64,000 nt of DNA from Hansfordia pulvinata (lineage: Eukaryota; Ascomycota; Sordariomycetes; Xylariales), in contig BJKQ01000007.1 of assembly GCA_006538405.1 (NCBI GenBank), positions 2,852,001 through 2,916,000 of the forward strand, read 5' to 3'. The translations under genes and the position numbers were made by a program. This document shows, piece by piece, positions 34,094 through 45,180 of the stretch. A model generated the notes under the pieces. It made no database searches and had not been told where the DNA came from. It saw only the letters and a list, made by a program, of their open reading frames with translations. Within the stretch, counting starts at the first letter, position 1. Each line of letters opens with the position of its first letter.

Positions 34094-37000
34094 GGCGGCG
34101 GCGCGGCCCGGCCGGGCCCGAACTCGGGGGCGGCCTAGATCGAGTGACGTTCTTATGGAGTGGAAGTGAAGATCGCCTAGCTTTGAGACGAGTCGCGCAG
34201 CATGGAAGGAGGCCGCATGTCTAGGATCGGCGGGCGAGGCGAGACAGAAAATGCGACTTTGGGACTTGGCGCGTGCAGGATACCGACCAAGGCGGCGCGC
34301 GCCGAAGGTATTGAGTATATCGTTCTCGGGTGGTCGTGGGAGTGGACCGGGGTGCTGGAATTTCGGGAGAAGGTGTCTGGGCCGACTGTCTAAGGTCGTC
34401 TCGTGAAGCCGCGTGCTTCAGGTGCTTTCCAGTCGTCGAGGGGGTGGTGATGGCAGAGTCTGGAGAGTGGGGATGTCAGCAAGGCGGAGAGGCCGCCATG
34501 GGCGTTCGGATTACTGGCCCGTCATGCGGTTCCTCGGGCTGCGATCGCCTTGGCGCACCTTTCGCAGTTCTCTGATCTAAGGTAATCGACGGAAGCGGGA
34601 GCCGGGTTTGGGGCGGATATGGCCGCAGCCAGGAGCAAATCGTCCAGGGGCAGCCTTTTCCCATTGGCCATGTGCTGGTCTCGTAGGTACCATTCGTCGA
34701 TTATGGATGTACCAAAGTAACCGAGTTCGATGGAGTACTCCTGAGTACCGCGTCCTGGCCGACCGCGCCTTGCTCACGGACGCGCCGGCATCCAATCTGG
34801 CGTGCAAGCGCGACGATCGATTGGCTGCCCGCTTTCAACGCCCGCAAGTCACCACCTTAGGGGGCCTGTAGCGGCCCTCCATCAGCTGAGGCTGTCCCGC
34901 AAGCAGGCGAGCGGATCGTCCGATACCACCTAACGCGCTCTCCATCATGGAGTACGCTACCGTTACCTTTTTTGATCCCAGACGAGTGTGCCTCCGGCCT
35001 CAACTCATCCATGAGAGCCATGATGCTACTTTGCCAATATTGTCATACTATGACACACACACTCACTCGTTTCGTCTCCTCCCACGCAAATCAGATCTAC
35101 CACACCAGCGAAACCTGGGTTTGCACCCAGGTCGGCTGCACTTCCTGTCTGCTTACCGGATTGTCGAGGATGTACTCGTAATGCTGCCGCGTACCCGACT
35201 AGCCGACCCGGACATTACTGACTAGCCGCTGATGGTATGGTGGTTCAGTAGGTAAAATTTGTATTCAGACCCGTTCCTGAAAACCTTGAATGGGTATCTT
35301 GACAGTCATTCGAGACCAGGAAAAACTCAGCCAAGTTGAAGCTTAACTATTATCTTGGACAATCGATCCTCCTTCTGGCTCATGATGGAGGTGTTCAACA
35401 TGAACCCCGTCAAGAATTTCCCGTCTATAATTTCTAAAGCAACCTTCCGGAAATAAAGCAAAAGATTGACAATTCCGTCACTCGTGTGTCGGACCGGTGC
35501 TACCAGTCTGCTGCATGGAGGGGCATCTCCGCAGATGCATGGTCTATATGCAAGGCTGAATATTCTGAGTAGCAAGCCGGGAAGCCTCCAGCGTGAACCA
35601 AGAAACCATACAGAACTGATGAATGGCCCCGTGGCAGTCAGTACCTTGCACTTCGATTGAGCTTTTGGCTCACCTCACGAGGCAGGGACTGGCTCTCAAC
35701 TGAGATCGAGGTTGATGCGTATCAAGGTGTGACCTGGGAAGGAGACAAGGCATGGAGCCTCATTTTGCAGGGCATTATCATCATCCCGTGCGAAGCGGGT
35801 GTGTGTCTCTTGGCTCGCTACTGCCGCGGCTGGCACGTCCTCGGCAGAGAGACTGAACGCTGACAGCAGAGGTGAATGGCCAAGCGTAGAGCCTTCGTGC
35901 AACACCAATGAAGTTCCATGATCTCTCGTGTTTTTCCAACGCAGGATGATGGAAAGCTGACCCAGTGCACCCAATGGCTATCTGACACCCATGCGTCATA
36001 TCTAAGGCTGCCATAGAGCATCGGTTGGCAAAGTGAAGATGTCATAGATCAAGCTCGTCAACTGATCGTGGGGGCCGGGGCCAAGACATGCATCTTACAA
36101 GGCCACAATTGCACGAGCCGCGCTTCGCTTAACTCTCGACCAGCCAGAACCATTCCATGTACGAGTAGCCGGTCAGACCCTAGACTCTACAACATCATAA
36201 TTGGACTCTACGAGTAGGCGGGGCTCTCGCCATGTTTGTGTACCGGACATTGGTGAAGATATGATCCCAAATAAAGCGGTGAAGCAGGCAGAGGTGGTAA
36301 AAAACCCCGGCAATGGTTCAATGCCTTTCGAAGCCACCATGCACTTTGTACTCTGAGACTACAGCAAGCACCTACGGCAAGTAAAAGATGTCCTCTTCAA
36401 CAGCCGGAAACGCTGACGGTTCGTGACTGAAAGCCGTTCACTTAGGAGGTCCACATCCAACGCCAGGGTCATTCGCGATTCAACTTGAGCAAGCAACATA
36501 TGCCAAGCGCCTCGCGAGGGTCCATGGGGACTGTTAAGCTTGTGTTAGTCGTGTCGACTTCACAGTCGAGAAGCTTTACACAAACCGGCAGATTTCTGGA
36601 CTGCAAACCTGATCTGACCGCTCGCTTATCTCGGCATCGCTTGTAGTAGCGCGGGTCAACTACAACAAACTATAGATCACGGCCCGAAAGACATGCAAGG
36701 AGGCTTGTCATGATTGCCGAACAGTGGCCGGCTCCTTGCGGTGGCTACCATGATATGACCACACAATCAATGGAAGATTTCGTCAGCAGTTTGTGATGCG
36801 CATCTGGCACCTTGGCGTGACCCAGCGGCCATGATGATTGATCATGCCTGCTCCGATGCTGCAGCTCACCGCGAAGCGCAGGGTCTCGACTCGCAAACAG
36901 CCGAGGCGCTTCACAGAAGCCCGTCGCGTGAGAAGTCGCCTTGCAGACGGCAATCCCAGTCCGCCGGCGCCCTTGCTTCGGGACAAGATCAGAGCAATTA

Positions 37001-37252
37001 GGTGTGGCAACCACTAGAATCGGCTAGCGTAAGAATGAGAATGCTGGAGCCTGGATGTGATTACGGATAACAAACCACGGCAGTTCTCACCAGTCTTCTG
37101 CGTGGGATCTGATGTGGGGCTTGGGCAATTGGGGGGGTCTTGATCAAATGGCTCATAAAATGCTCTTGTCTGCCCAGACTTGAGTCGGATTTATGACAGG
37201 ACCGTGGCTGTCGCAAGTATCAAACGTAAACTTGCGAGCCCTTATTTTCGAC
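34094..37252. other. 3.2-kb intergenic region
   Basis: Between divergent starts of the membrane protein (-) and the phosphatase (+). Contains three TACTCGTA-type 8-mers (35173, 36160, 36209) and mixed-composition DNA. Open frames such as 35327-35575 (minus) are short and unrecognised. Confidence 0.45.
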
Positions 37253-38284
37253 ATGGCCGAGACATTGCTCAGTCCCCCCTTCATCCAGGTGAAGGGGTTG
37301 CCCAACTTCCGCGACATTGGCGGATACCCTATTGCATCACAGCCGGGGAAGCAGATCCGGCGCGGGATAGTGTTCCGAGCGGCGGAGCCATCCAAAGTCG
37401 AGGAGGACGGTATTCAGACGATGCGGGGATTGGGGATCAAGAACGTCTACGACCTGCGCTCGCTGCAGGAATTCAAGCGAGACGCAAAAGGAGGCTACGT
37501 GCGGCCTGTCAAGGAGTGGGAAGGGGCCGACAGAATCTTCTCGCCGGTCTTCCGGAACGAGGACTACTCTCCTGAAGCGATAGCCGTGCGCTTCAAGCAT
37601 TACGCGGACGGCCCAGGCGTAAGTGAACGCAGCAGCAGCAGCGACACAATGCAGAACAGCCCCGAATGGACCATTAGTTGACAACCCCTGCAGGGATTTG
37701 CCGGGGCGTATATGGCGATTTTGGAAGCGGCTGCCTCACCTGCGAACGAGTCCCAGCCATATGCGAGAATTCTGTCGCATCTGGCTTCTGGCGCCAGAGA
37801 CCCGGCGCCAGTTCTGGTGCACTGCACTGCAGGGAAAGACCGAACGGGGGTGATCTGTGCCCTCATCTTGTCGCTCTGCGGGGTCGAGGACGAGGTGGTG
37901 GCGCACGAGTACAGTCTGACAGATCTGGGGCTGAAGCCTCGCCACAAGGAGATCATCGAGCATCTTGTCAAAGAGCCAGCTTTCCGGGACGACCCGAAGG
38001 GAGCCGAGTCGATGGTCATGGCCAGGTAAGCCTCCACCTATGCCTGGGTGCTAGACCAGACAATCTGTCGGACACGCCAATCAATTCTGACTCTCTTTAC
38101 CAGGAAGGAGAACATGGTGTATACTCTGCAGAGGATCCGGGAGACATGGGGGTCTGTGGAGACGTGTGTGACTGAGCTGAAGATGCTCACCACTGAAGAG
38201 ATTGGACAGCTCCGTGCGAATCTCGTGGTGGAGACCGGGGCCGAGGCGCCGTTGAACTGGCGGCAGCACGCGCAGCATCTGTGA
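37253..38284 (+). CDS. Protein-tyrosine/lipid phosphatase (Y_phosphatase3-type)
   Basis: Cysteine-based phosphatase. Exons 37253-37618, 37694-38025 and 38104-38284 (introns 75 and 78 nt, donors GTAAGT and GTAAGC) give 292 residues. The P-loop HCTAGKDRTG holds the nucleophile Cys166 and Arg172 (CX5R). The N-terminal signature GLPNFRDIGGYP, followed by RRGIVFRAAEPS and VYDLRSLQEF, is characteristic of the fungal and bacterial PTP family that includes mycobacterial PtpB. I prefer the ATG at 37253 (MAETLLSPPFIQV) over an in-frame ATG at 37193, because homologous N-termini start just before SPPF. No signal peptide; probably cytosolic. Whether it acts on phosphoproteins or phosphoinositides cannot be read here. 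Confidence 0.88.
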
Positions 38285-38561
38285 GTGGAGCAATGATGAC
38301 GACAGTCGCGTGGCGAGACGATGGGAAAGGGAAAGAAGCGGGCGATTTGGAATACTCAGATGTCAAGTTGCTTCACAAGGTATTCGGGTATCTCAAAATA
38401 GGGTACATTTGTCTGCTTCTGGGATTTGCAACAGCGCCAACCAGCTGTCGGTTGGATCCATCCAACGGTCTGATGAGGAATGCCCAACGACCTGAAGTGA
38501 GACAACCCCGGACAGAGGAAAGGAGCTGCGTGCGAGCAGCTCAGAATCCAGGGGTCCCCAA

Positions 38562-38864
38562 TCAGAGTGGAATAATACAGCAATCGCAGGGTATGCAGCA
38601 TGGAATGCAGAAGCAAAAGCGGCCGGGGCAGCAGCCGCCGCGGTCACCGCCGCGGAGGTTGAGGTCAGACTCGGGCTGGGGGCGTTGCGGGTCTGGCGGC
38701 AAGTCAGTTATGGTCCTGGAGCGCTACGCAGGCGCAAGGTGGGGAGACAACGCACCCATGGGCATCAAGGGCGCGGGTTGCTTGTTCTCCAGAGGCTGCT
38801 GTTGCTGAGTGCGGGCGTCGTGGACAACGGCTTGGGCGGGCGCCTGGGGCGATTCGGAGGCCAT
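38562..38864 (-). CDS. Small Cys-rich protein, Gln/Pro-rich N-terminus (two exons)
   Basis: Not visible as a single open frame. ATG at 38864; exon 1 38864-38756 ends at a GTGCGT donor; a 63-nt intron has AACTGAC as branch point and ends GCCAG; exon 2 is 38692-38562. Phases match and the total is exactly 80 codons, 79 residues. The first half is Gln/Pro/Ala-rich and hydrophilic. The C-terminus after RGGDRGG is a Cys-rich hydrophobic tail, CCPGRFCFCIPCCIPCDCCI, with nine cysteines. The plan (polar low-complexity head, short Cys-rich tail) resembles CYSTM-type and other small fungal proteins held at membranes by palmitoylation or a short helix; that role is inference. A CT-rich leader precedes the ATG. 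The opposing plus-strand frame 38281-38808 looks like its shadow. Confidence 0.68.
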
Positions 38865-39788
38865 GCTGTCGTCGGTTGTTGCGGTGGTCTTAGTGGTCGT
38901 GGGTGACGGTGGTGCCGGGAGAAGTCGCCGTATTCACTGCGAAGTCGGAGAGAAAGCGCAAGAGGACTACGAGAGAAGGGGCGCAGAAAAGGAATTGGAG
39001 AGGTCGGGGGTAAATATTCAGATGAAGCTGAACGGAGAATCCAGTTTCCAAGGTCGTGGCCCAGGCCCAAGGTCGGTGCTGACGATGAGAGTGTGGCTGA
39101 GCTGAAACGGGCTGCATCAATGCACATGGGTGCGGAGGAGCCCAATTGTGAATACGGAACTACCAAGACGGTTTCTTGCCGTACTGGCTACGACCTACCT
39201 AGCGCCAGTACGGAGTGCTCAACCTAACACAGGCCGTGGAGTAACGATGATAGCTGCCAGAGCGGCGACGTCATCGAATGCTGTACGGTAGGCGGGTCCC
39301 CCCGAAAAACGGAGCTAGCCCCAGTCTGAAACGGTCACGAAGACGCTTCGTTCTCAAAGCTCTTATCTTGGTTATCTCCCACTCTCCGTAACGAGGGTCG
39401 GGTCTTCCTGGTCCACCAGTAGCAGCTTCACTTACACAGAGTACACAGAGCAGCATCGCGACGCGCCAGCCACCCTGCATTCCCATCTGCTCCTCTTCAC
39501 CCCGCCGACTTCCGCCCACCACCGCCCCCGCCACCGTCACACATCACCTCCATTCGAATCACCACGTAGAGACTGCATCCGCCACTGCATCGCACCCGTA
39601 CGATCGAACTGCAACCGGCCGCACCCAACAACGCGATCTCCTGCAAACACGACAGCAGACACAGCCGCCGCAACAGCAGCGACCAAGATCACGCTCAAAA
39701 ACCAGAACTTGCCCTCTCTAGTTGAAACCAGACCATACCTTCCGACCTCATCGTGAGGACCCGGTGCTGGGCACTGCCGGCCGCCATC
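38865..39788. other. Divergent promoter (Cys-rich protein / CCL1)
   Basis: 924 bases between divergent starts. The minus strand is pyrimidine-rich near 38.9-39.1 kb and the plus strand C/A-rich from about 39.4 kb, as expected for two leaders. No further gene seen. Confidence 0.5.
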
Positions 39789-40934
39789 ATGGCTACCGAA
39801 GATGAGCGTTACCGACAAACCAGCCAGTTCCGCCTCTGGTCCTTCTCACCCTCCCACTTGGCCACGCTCCGCGAAAAGACCAACATGCTCGCTCAAACGC
39901 ACATTTCAGCCCGTCTGCGCGCCTCCGAGCCTCCTGTAGACCCCCTGCCCGAGTTCCTCACCCCGTCCGAAGAGCAGACACTCTTGACATTCTACACCGT
40001 CGAGCTCCTCAAGGCCGCCGCCTACCTCGACCTGCCTGCCGATATCCAGGCTACTGCTGCCATCTTCTTCCGCCGCTTCTACGTCACGAATTCCATCATG
40101 ACATATCCGCCTCCCAAGCTTCTCAAGACCTGCATCTTTTTTGGTTGCAAAGCCGAAGGGTACTATTTCCGCCTGCAGAAGTTCGCCGCCAAACTGCCCA
40201 ACACCACTGGCGAAGAGGTTCTCGCCGCCGAGTACATTCTGTGCCAGGGCATCCGCTTCGCCTTTGACGTGAAGCACCCCCATCGCTCTCTCGAGGGCAT
40301 CATCATGGAACTAAGGGCCCAGGGCGACTTCGACGACGACAGGCTCAACCGTGCCCACCGCAAGACGCGCGACATACTTAAATTCAGCCCTCTCGTCACC
40401 GACGCCTATTTTCTCTATACCCCCAGCCAGATTATGTTTGCGGCTCTTGCCATTGTCGACGAGGAGCTGGTTCAGCGCATTCTCGGGGCAGCTTTTGCGG
40501 GTCAGGAAGCAGGAGCGGAGAAGGTCTGGACTGTCATCAGAAACTGTAGCGAGATGCTTCGGAGAGAGCCCCCGAGAGATATGAAAACTACTGGGGACAG
40601 GTGAGTGGCCCCCATTCACCCCATACCGCGCTCTGGCCGTGTGCTTGCTAGGCCGGCTTTGTTCCCCTTGCATTGGAGCTGACGTGATATCTCGATGTAG
40701 CCCGCCAACACGGCCGACATCAAGCCCCTCAACAAGAAGCTGAAGAAGTGCCGTGACCCTGACAGGGTAGATCTAGTGGCTTTGCAGCGAGCCAAGCGCG
40801 AACAGGCTCAGCAGCGGACCAAAGCACCAGCTGCAGGCGCCCAAGACGATGGATCCGTCTTCGGGAACCCCGTGGACAAAGAGCGCGACTCCAAGAGACG
40901 AAAGGTTGCCGATCCTTTTGGCCCGCCTCTTTGA
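39789..40934 (+). CDS. CCL1: Cyclin H homologue CCL1 (TFIIH kinase cyclin), one-base frame break
   Basis: Regulatory cyclin of the TFIIH kinase Kin28/CDK7, nuclear, needed for RNA polymerase II CTD phosphorylation. Starts MATEDERYRQTSQFRLWSFS, the CCL1-type N-terminus. The first cyclin box includes AAAYLDLPADIQATAAIFFRR and KTCIFFGCKAEGY; a second fold follows to about residue 255. The C-terminal block KPLNKKLKKCRDPDRVDLVA is in exon 2 (40701-40934). As assembled, exon 1 (39789-40600) ends in phase 2 while exon 2 needs phase 0. One extra A in the A4 run at 40584-40587 would give NYWGQ before the GTGAGT donor and repair it, for 348 residues. An acceptor at 40764-40765 would also keep frame but discards the conserved block. 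Confidence 0.9.
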
Positions 40935-43873
40935 GGCCGTAAAGGCAAAGGGGGTGGAAGGAATACGAGATTAAAAGGCCCTTGGTGCCGCTGTGAAGAG
41001 GAATGAATATGGGCAATCAGCCGATGTGCTGGCTAGTGGAGCCCCTCGAACATCATGGTCACTAATCGCCCCGAGGAACGAAACATGATACCCATTACCA
41101 CGATTGCACAAGGCATATCCCAGAGCCTGCCTACTCGCCTACAGTAGCCTGCATGTGCATATAGACGGCTTGCCTGGCGACAGCCATCGCCGACTAGGTG
41201 CGCGTGGCCATCACCACAGGCCTCGACTTTGACGTGGCGATGACATATCTTCTGCTTCTGTGTTCTGAGCGTGCATGCGTCTCCATTTTCTTACCAGGGC
41301 CTGCCTGGTTGCAAGCAGGTAGCCACCGAAGCCGTCCTGTCTTGTCTCACCGGCTTGTCAAAAGGAGTTCGTCCAAGCCAAGCGTCACACAAAGTCCTGT
41401 GTGGAGGACACCAACGTCGAAGCAAGCGAGGCTCTTTCGTGGGCTTGCAACAGTATGTCTCGACCGGGTCGCACTTGCGGGTGGCTCGAGTCTGCCGACC
41501 ATCCAACGCGAGGGGAACAGCGGTCTGGCGTTGGACAACGTTCGGCAGAGGTAGAGGTGCTCCCTGGCGAAAGAGGGAGGCTTCTCATGATGGTGGTTCG
41601 GCCAGGTCAGCAGGTGACTGGCCACTCGCAAGCCACCTTTCTTCTCTTTTACCCGCTCTCCCTTATTTGCGCGCTGGGGCCTTGCCCTTCGCCTGCCGTT
41701 CGACAGAGAGGAAAAAACGGCCTCGAGCTACCATCCCTGATCCCCCACGGCCATGTCAGCAGGAGACGTCCGCGCGCATGTGCGTGCCGCCGGTCTCCCC
41801 ACTGCCCCGCCCTCCACCCTCTCCTCCCCCTCGCCTCCTTCACCTTGCCCTTGGATGCAGCAGGTCTTGTGCCGGCGAAGGTGTCCACACAACTAAGAGG
41901 GCGCAACTGCCGGCCACCCACGTCGCGATATCCTCCGACTGCGGTTGGGTGGCGAAGCAAGGTAACAGGAGACTCGTCGCTCGTGTCGGGGAGCGCCATT
42001 TCAGGGGTTGCCGCCATGACGATAACGGCATGCCTTGGCATAGCTCGCGATGCACTTTTGGATGCGGCCACCCGTCGGCTGCCCACTGGCACAAGATGCA
42101 AGGAGACTGCAACAATAGGCAGGGCAAACATAACAGCATTGTTGAGACCTTGCAAGGCGCACGTATCGCGGGAAACCGCCTGCAGATGGCTGCAGAGGCC
42201 CTGGGCAAGAGGACTGCAAGCATCAATCACATCGCCTTCAACGACCTCGACCTCGACAACCACGGAGGGGCTTCATTTTGAGGCGTGGACCCCGTGCATC
42301 CGTCAATCGTTCAATCCTGTTCTCTCTCGGATGGTACCTCGAGCACCGCTGTCTTCCGACGGCTGCGACGTCGGCGTTGTCGTACACTACCCGTTCCTTG
42401 TTGTTGATTGCAACACCCACCCGTAAGTCATAGCAGTGGAGGCTGGAAGAACATAGAGGCGCACGAGAAGAGAAGGGTAGGTAATAAGTGGCCCAGTTTG
42501 TTGGCATGCCCGTGCGGCCCCTGTCGTGAACGCTCGTGCCCTCTTGCTCTCTCTCGCTCTCTACCATCGCCAGCCACGCAGCCCGCTCCTGGAACAGAGA
42601 GCACTGGCCAACCACGCCTCTTAGTTTCTCGGCGCCCGCCCCTCCCCCTCGCGGCGACAATTTTGAGAATGACGACGCCGTGGGGGATGGTGGAAGTGTG
42701 ACTGCTTGGCTTCCCGCTGGCGAGACTGCTCCGCGATCGCGTTCCGACCTGATCAGGTGTTGGAATACCATGTCAGGGCTTACGCAAGGCGGGCCGGATC
42801 ACTTATGAGTGCCATGGATGCCGGCAGGGCAGGGAGATGGCAGAATGCACCTTGCCGATCGACCATCTGCCCTGTGCCCTTGCTCCCAGAGCCATCACCA
42901 TCTACGCGTACATCGCATGCACCCAGCCTCACCCCGGCCTCCAGGTCGGCCGCAGCCGCGATGCGGGCCCATGTGATAGGGAACCCGCCGGTCTGGCGTA
43001 TCTGGGCAGCCTAATAAACAGCAAAGCCAACTGGCGGTAGTGCGCCTGCGGGCTGCCACGAAGGACCCTGCTCGCAAATGCGGCACCGCGAGCCACGGGT
43101 CGCCCAGCCTACATAAGCGTCTCTTGGATTGTGGGTTGATCGCGGAGATCCGGCCTGACCCTTTGGCCGCCTCCGATATGACACGCGCATACAGCCCATG
43201 TCGACAGAGATATGGAGGGATAGAGATACTCGTAATAATACGATGCTGCTGCCACTGCGTGCTGCATGGTGCGTGTGCGCGGCTGGCCTGCGCTCAAGTC
43301 GATTCGCCCTTGACCCTGCACCACGTCTCCCCGCCCCCAATGTCGACGACCAGGTCGGCAGTGATCGTCGAAGGGGGGTCCTTTCGTGATTTGGTACCGA
43401 TCCGGTCCCCGGCCGCATTCGTTCTGACGGGTACGGGTCGAAAGGTCAAGGCAAAGAGGGCAGCGTCGTACGCCACCGCGACTGTGCCTGTCTGTACAAA
43501 GCCGCTTTGTGCACCCGCAGGGGAGATGCCCTCGAACGGGCCAGGGTAGCTCAAGAAGGGCACAGAGCACGGTGTGCCAGTGGCAGCATGCACGCCATCT
43601 CGCCGTTGGCTCCCACATGCCCCGTTTTGGTGTTGCCGCCTATGGCTAACCCCCACCCCCCCCCCCCCCCCCCCTGCTTGTCAGCCGCGACAGTAATATG
43701 TAGTAATATATCTGCCTCGCCAGCACTCGATTCCTCCCCAACTTTCTCAAAGAGGGATTCTCTGTTCCACGACCAGCCGTGGCGCTCTAGCTTTGTGCGA
43801 GCTTGATGACCCCAGCCAGATTCTCTTCTGACATTTCAAGCCATCGGTCTGACGTTTCCAACCATCGTTCGTG
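40935..43873. other. 2.9-kb region with long overlapping unidentified ORFs
   Basis: Between CCL1 and the rhodopsin-like gene. Two plus-strand frames (41271-42281 and 41401-42426) and one minus-strand frame (41649-42263) stay open over the same stretch, but none gives a product I recognise or has an obvious ATG context. Also holds a C19 tract and one TACTCGTA 8-mer. Confidence 0.4.
43656..43674 (+). repeat. C19 homopolymer
   Basis: About 19 consecutive C preceded by CCCCA, roughly 200 bases upstream of the rhodopsin-like gene. Confidence 0.9.
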
Positions 43874-45180
43874 ATGATGAGACCACAGGAGGCCGTTGGC
43901 ATTGCCACCTCGACCGTAGCCACAGTGGCTGTCGGCGTCCGCCTGTTCACGAGGCTGCACATTGCGAAGCGAGCTTTGCTCACTGGAGAATGTGAGATGG
44001 CCCTTTGGTCTCGCGAGGATACCCAACAGCAAATGACTGACACTTCGCAGGGCTCAACATCGTCGGGCTTGTTACCGTGTGGATCATGGTCGGCTTCACC
44101 TTCCCTTGTAAGTCCATACGTGCCAGAACAAATAGCAGCGAAGTTTTTACTGACACGTTTCACTGCAGACGACTATTGGTTTGAGCAGGTCATGAACTCT
44201 CAGACTGAGCAAGAGCTGGCCTTCAACACGAACAAGTTCAACATCGTGAGTTGTTGTCGCTCCCGTGCAAACCCGACAGACTGACAGCGACTGACCATGA
44301 CCGCCTCCGATAGTACAACGCCGTGACTGGCCTCTCCTTCCTCGCGACCCTTTGCGTGGCCAAGCTGTCGATTCTGGCCTTCTACCTGCGGTTGTCGCCG
44401 CAGCGCGGGTTCCGCACGGCTGTGAGAGCCCTCATGGCCCTTGTGGTCAGCTACACAGTCGTCTGTGCGGTGGTGTCGTTGCTCATCTTCTCCCCGGACC
44501 CGGCCATCAGTCAGAACGTCAAGGAGCACGACAACGTTCTGAGCCTCTTTTACGGCGTCTGCAACATCATCATCGACGTCTTCATTCTTTTGCTCCCTGT
44601 CCACATCGTCCTTCCCTTGCAGATGAGCGTTCGTCGCAAGATCTCAGTTCTGGTCCTCTTTGGCGCCGGTGGCTTGTGAGTTGCCCCCATGCCCTTTCGT
44701 CGCTGACGCCCTCTGCGACCGAAGCTGACCACACTCTCTCTGAACAGCGTGTGCGCCGCGGCCATCTGGCGCGCCATGAGCATCACCTACGTGACCAAGC
44801 AGCAGACGTCTTACGCCAGCTTGGCCAAATCGCTGATTCTCAGCTTCACCGAGGCCAACGGCGCCGTTGTCTGCGCCTGCGTCCCCGTCAGCTCCAAGTT
44901 CTTCACCCAGTTCCTGCCCGGGTTCGTGTCGACCGTGGTCAGCCGCAGTCGTCGCGGGAGTGCTGACTCGGGGGCCACGGACGGCTCGGGAGGGGCCTGG
45001 CCCAGCTATTACAACCTCCGCTACTCCAGCTCGGTCGAGGAGAACCGCCGGCGCCGCGCCGAGATGAGGGAGACCAAGAGCATCGAAGAGGTGTACAAGG
45101 AGTCGCAGCGCTCTCCCTCTGCCGTCTCCGCCGTTTCTGACGACTCGGCCTCCGACCAGCGCGTCAGCCACAACGTTTGA
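43874..45180 (+). CDS. Fungal rhodopsin-like (SAT4/PTH11-type) integral membrane protein
   Basis: Multi-pass plasma-membrane protein of the large fungal rhodopsin-like family (PF20684 type), often annotated PTH11-like; ligands are unknown. Five exons: 43874-43991, 44051-44107, 44169-44245, 44314-44675, 44748-45180 (introns 59, 61, 68 and 72 nt), all phases consistent, 348 residues. The N-terminus is short, with the family's RLFTRLHI and, across intron 1, LTGEWLNIVGLV, corresponding to the usual R-x(n)-DDW turn. The central helices include SFLATLCVAKLSILAFYLRL, VCNIIIDVFILLLPVHIVL and KISVLVLFGAGGFVCAAAI. The tail after about residue 265 is polar, charged and Ser-rich. The first helix is shorter than in many relatives, so the true start may lie upstream; I find no better ATG. 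Confidence 0.85.

Noticed and set aside
38281..38808. 175-codon plus-strand ORF after the phosphatase
   Set aside because: Antisense to the better supported spliced Cys-rich gene; low-complexity product.
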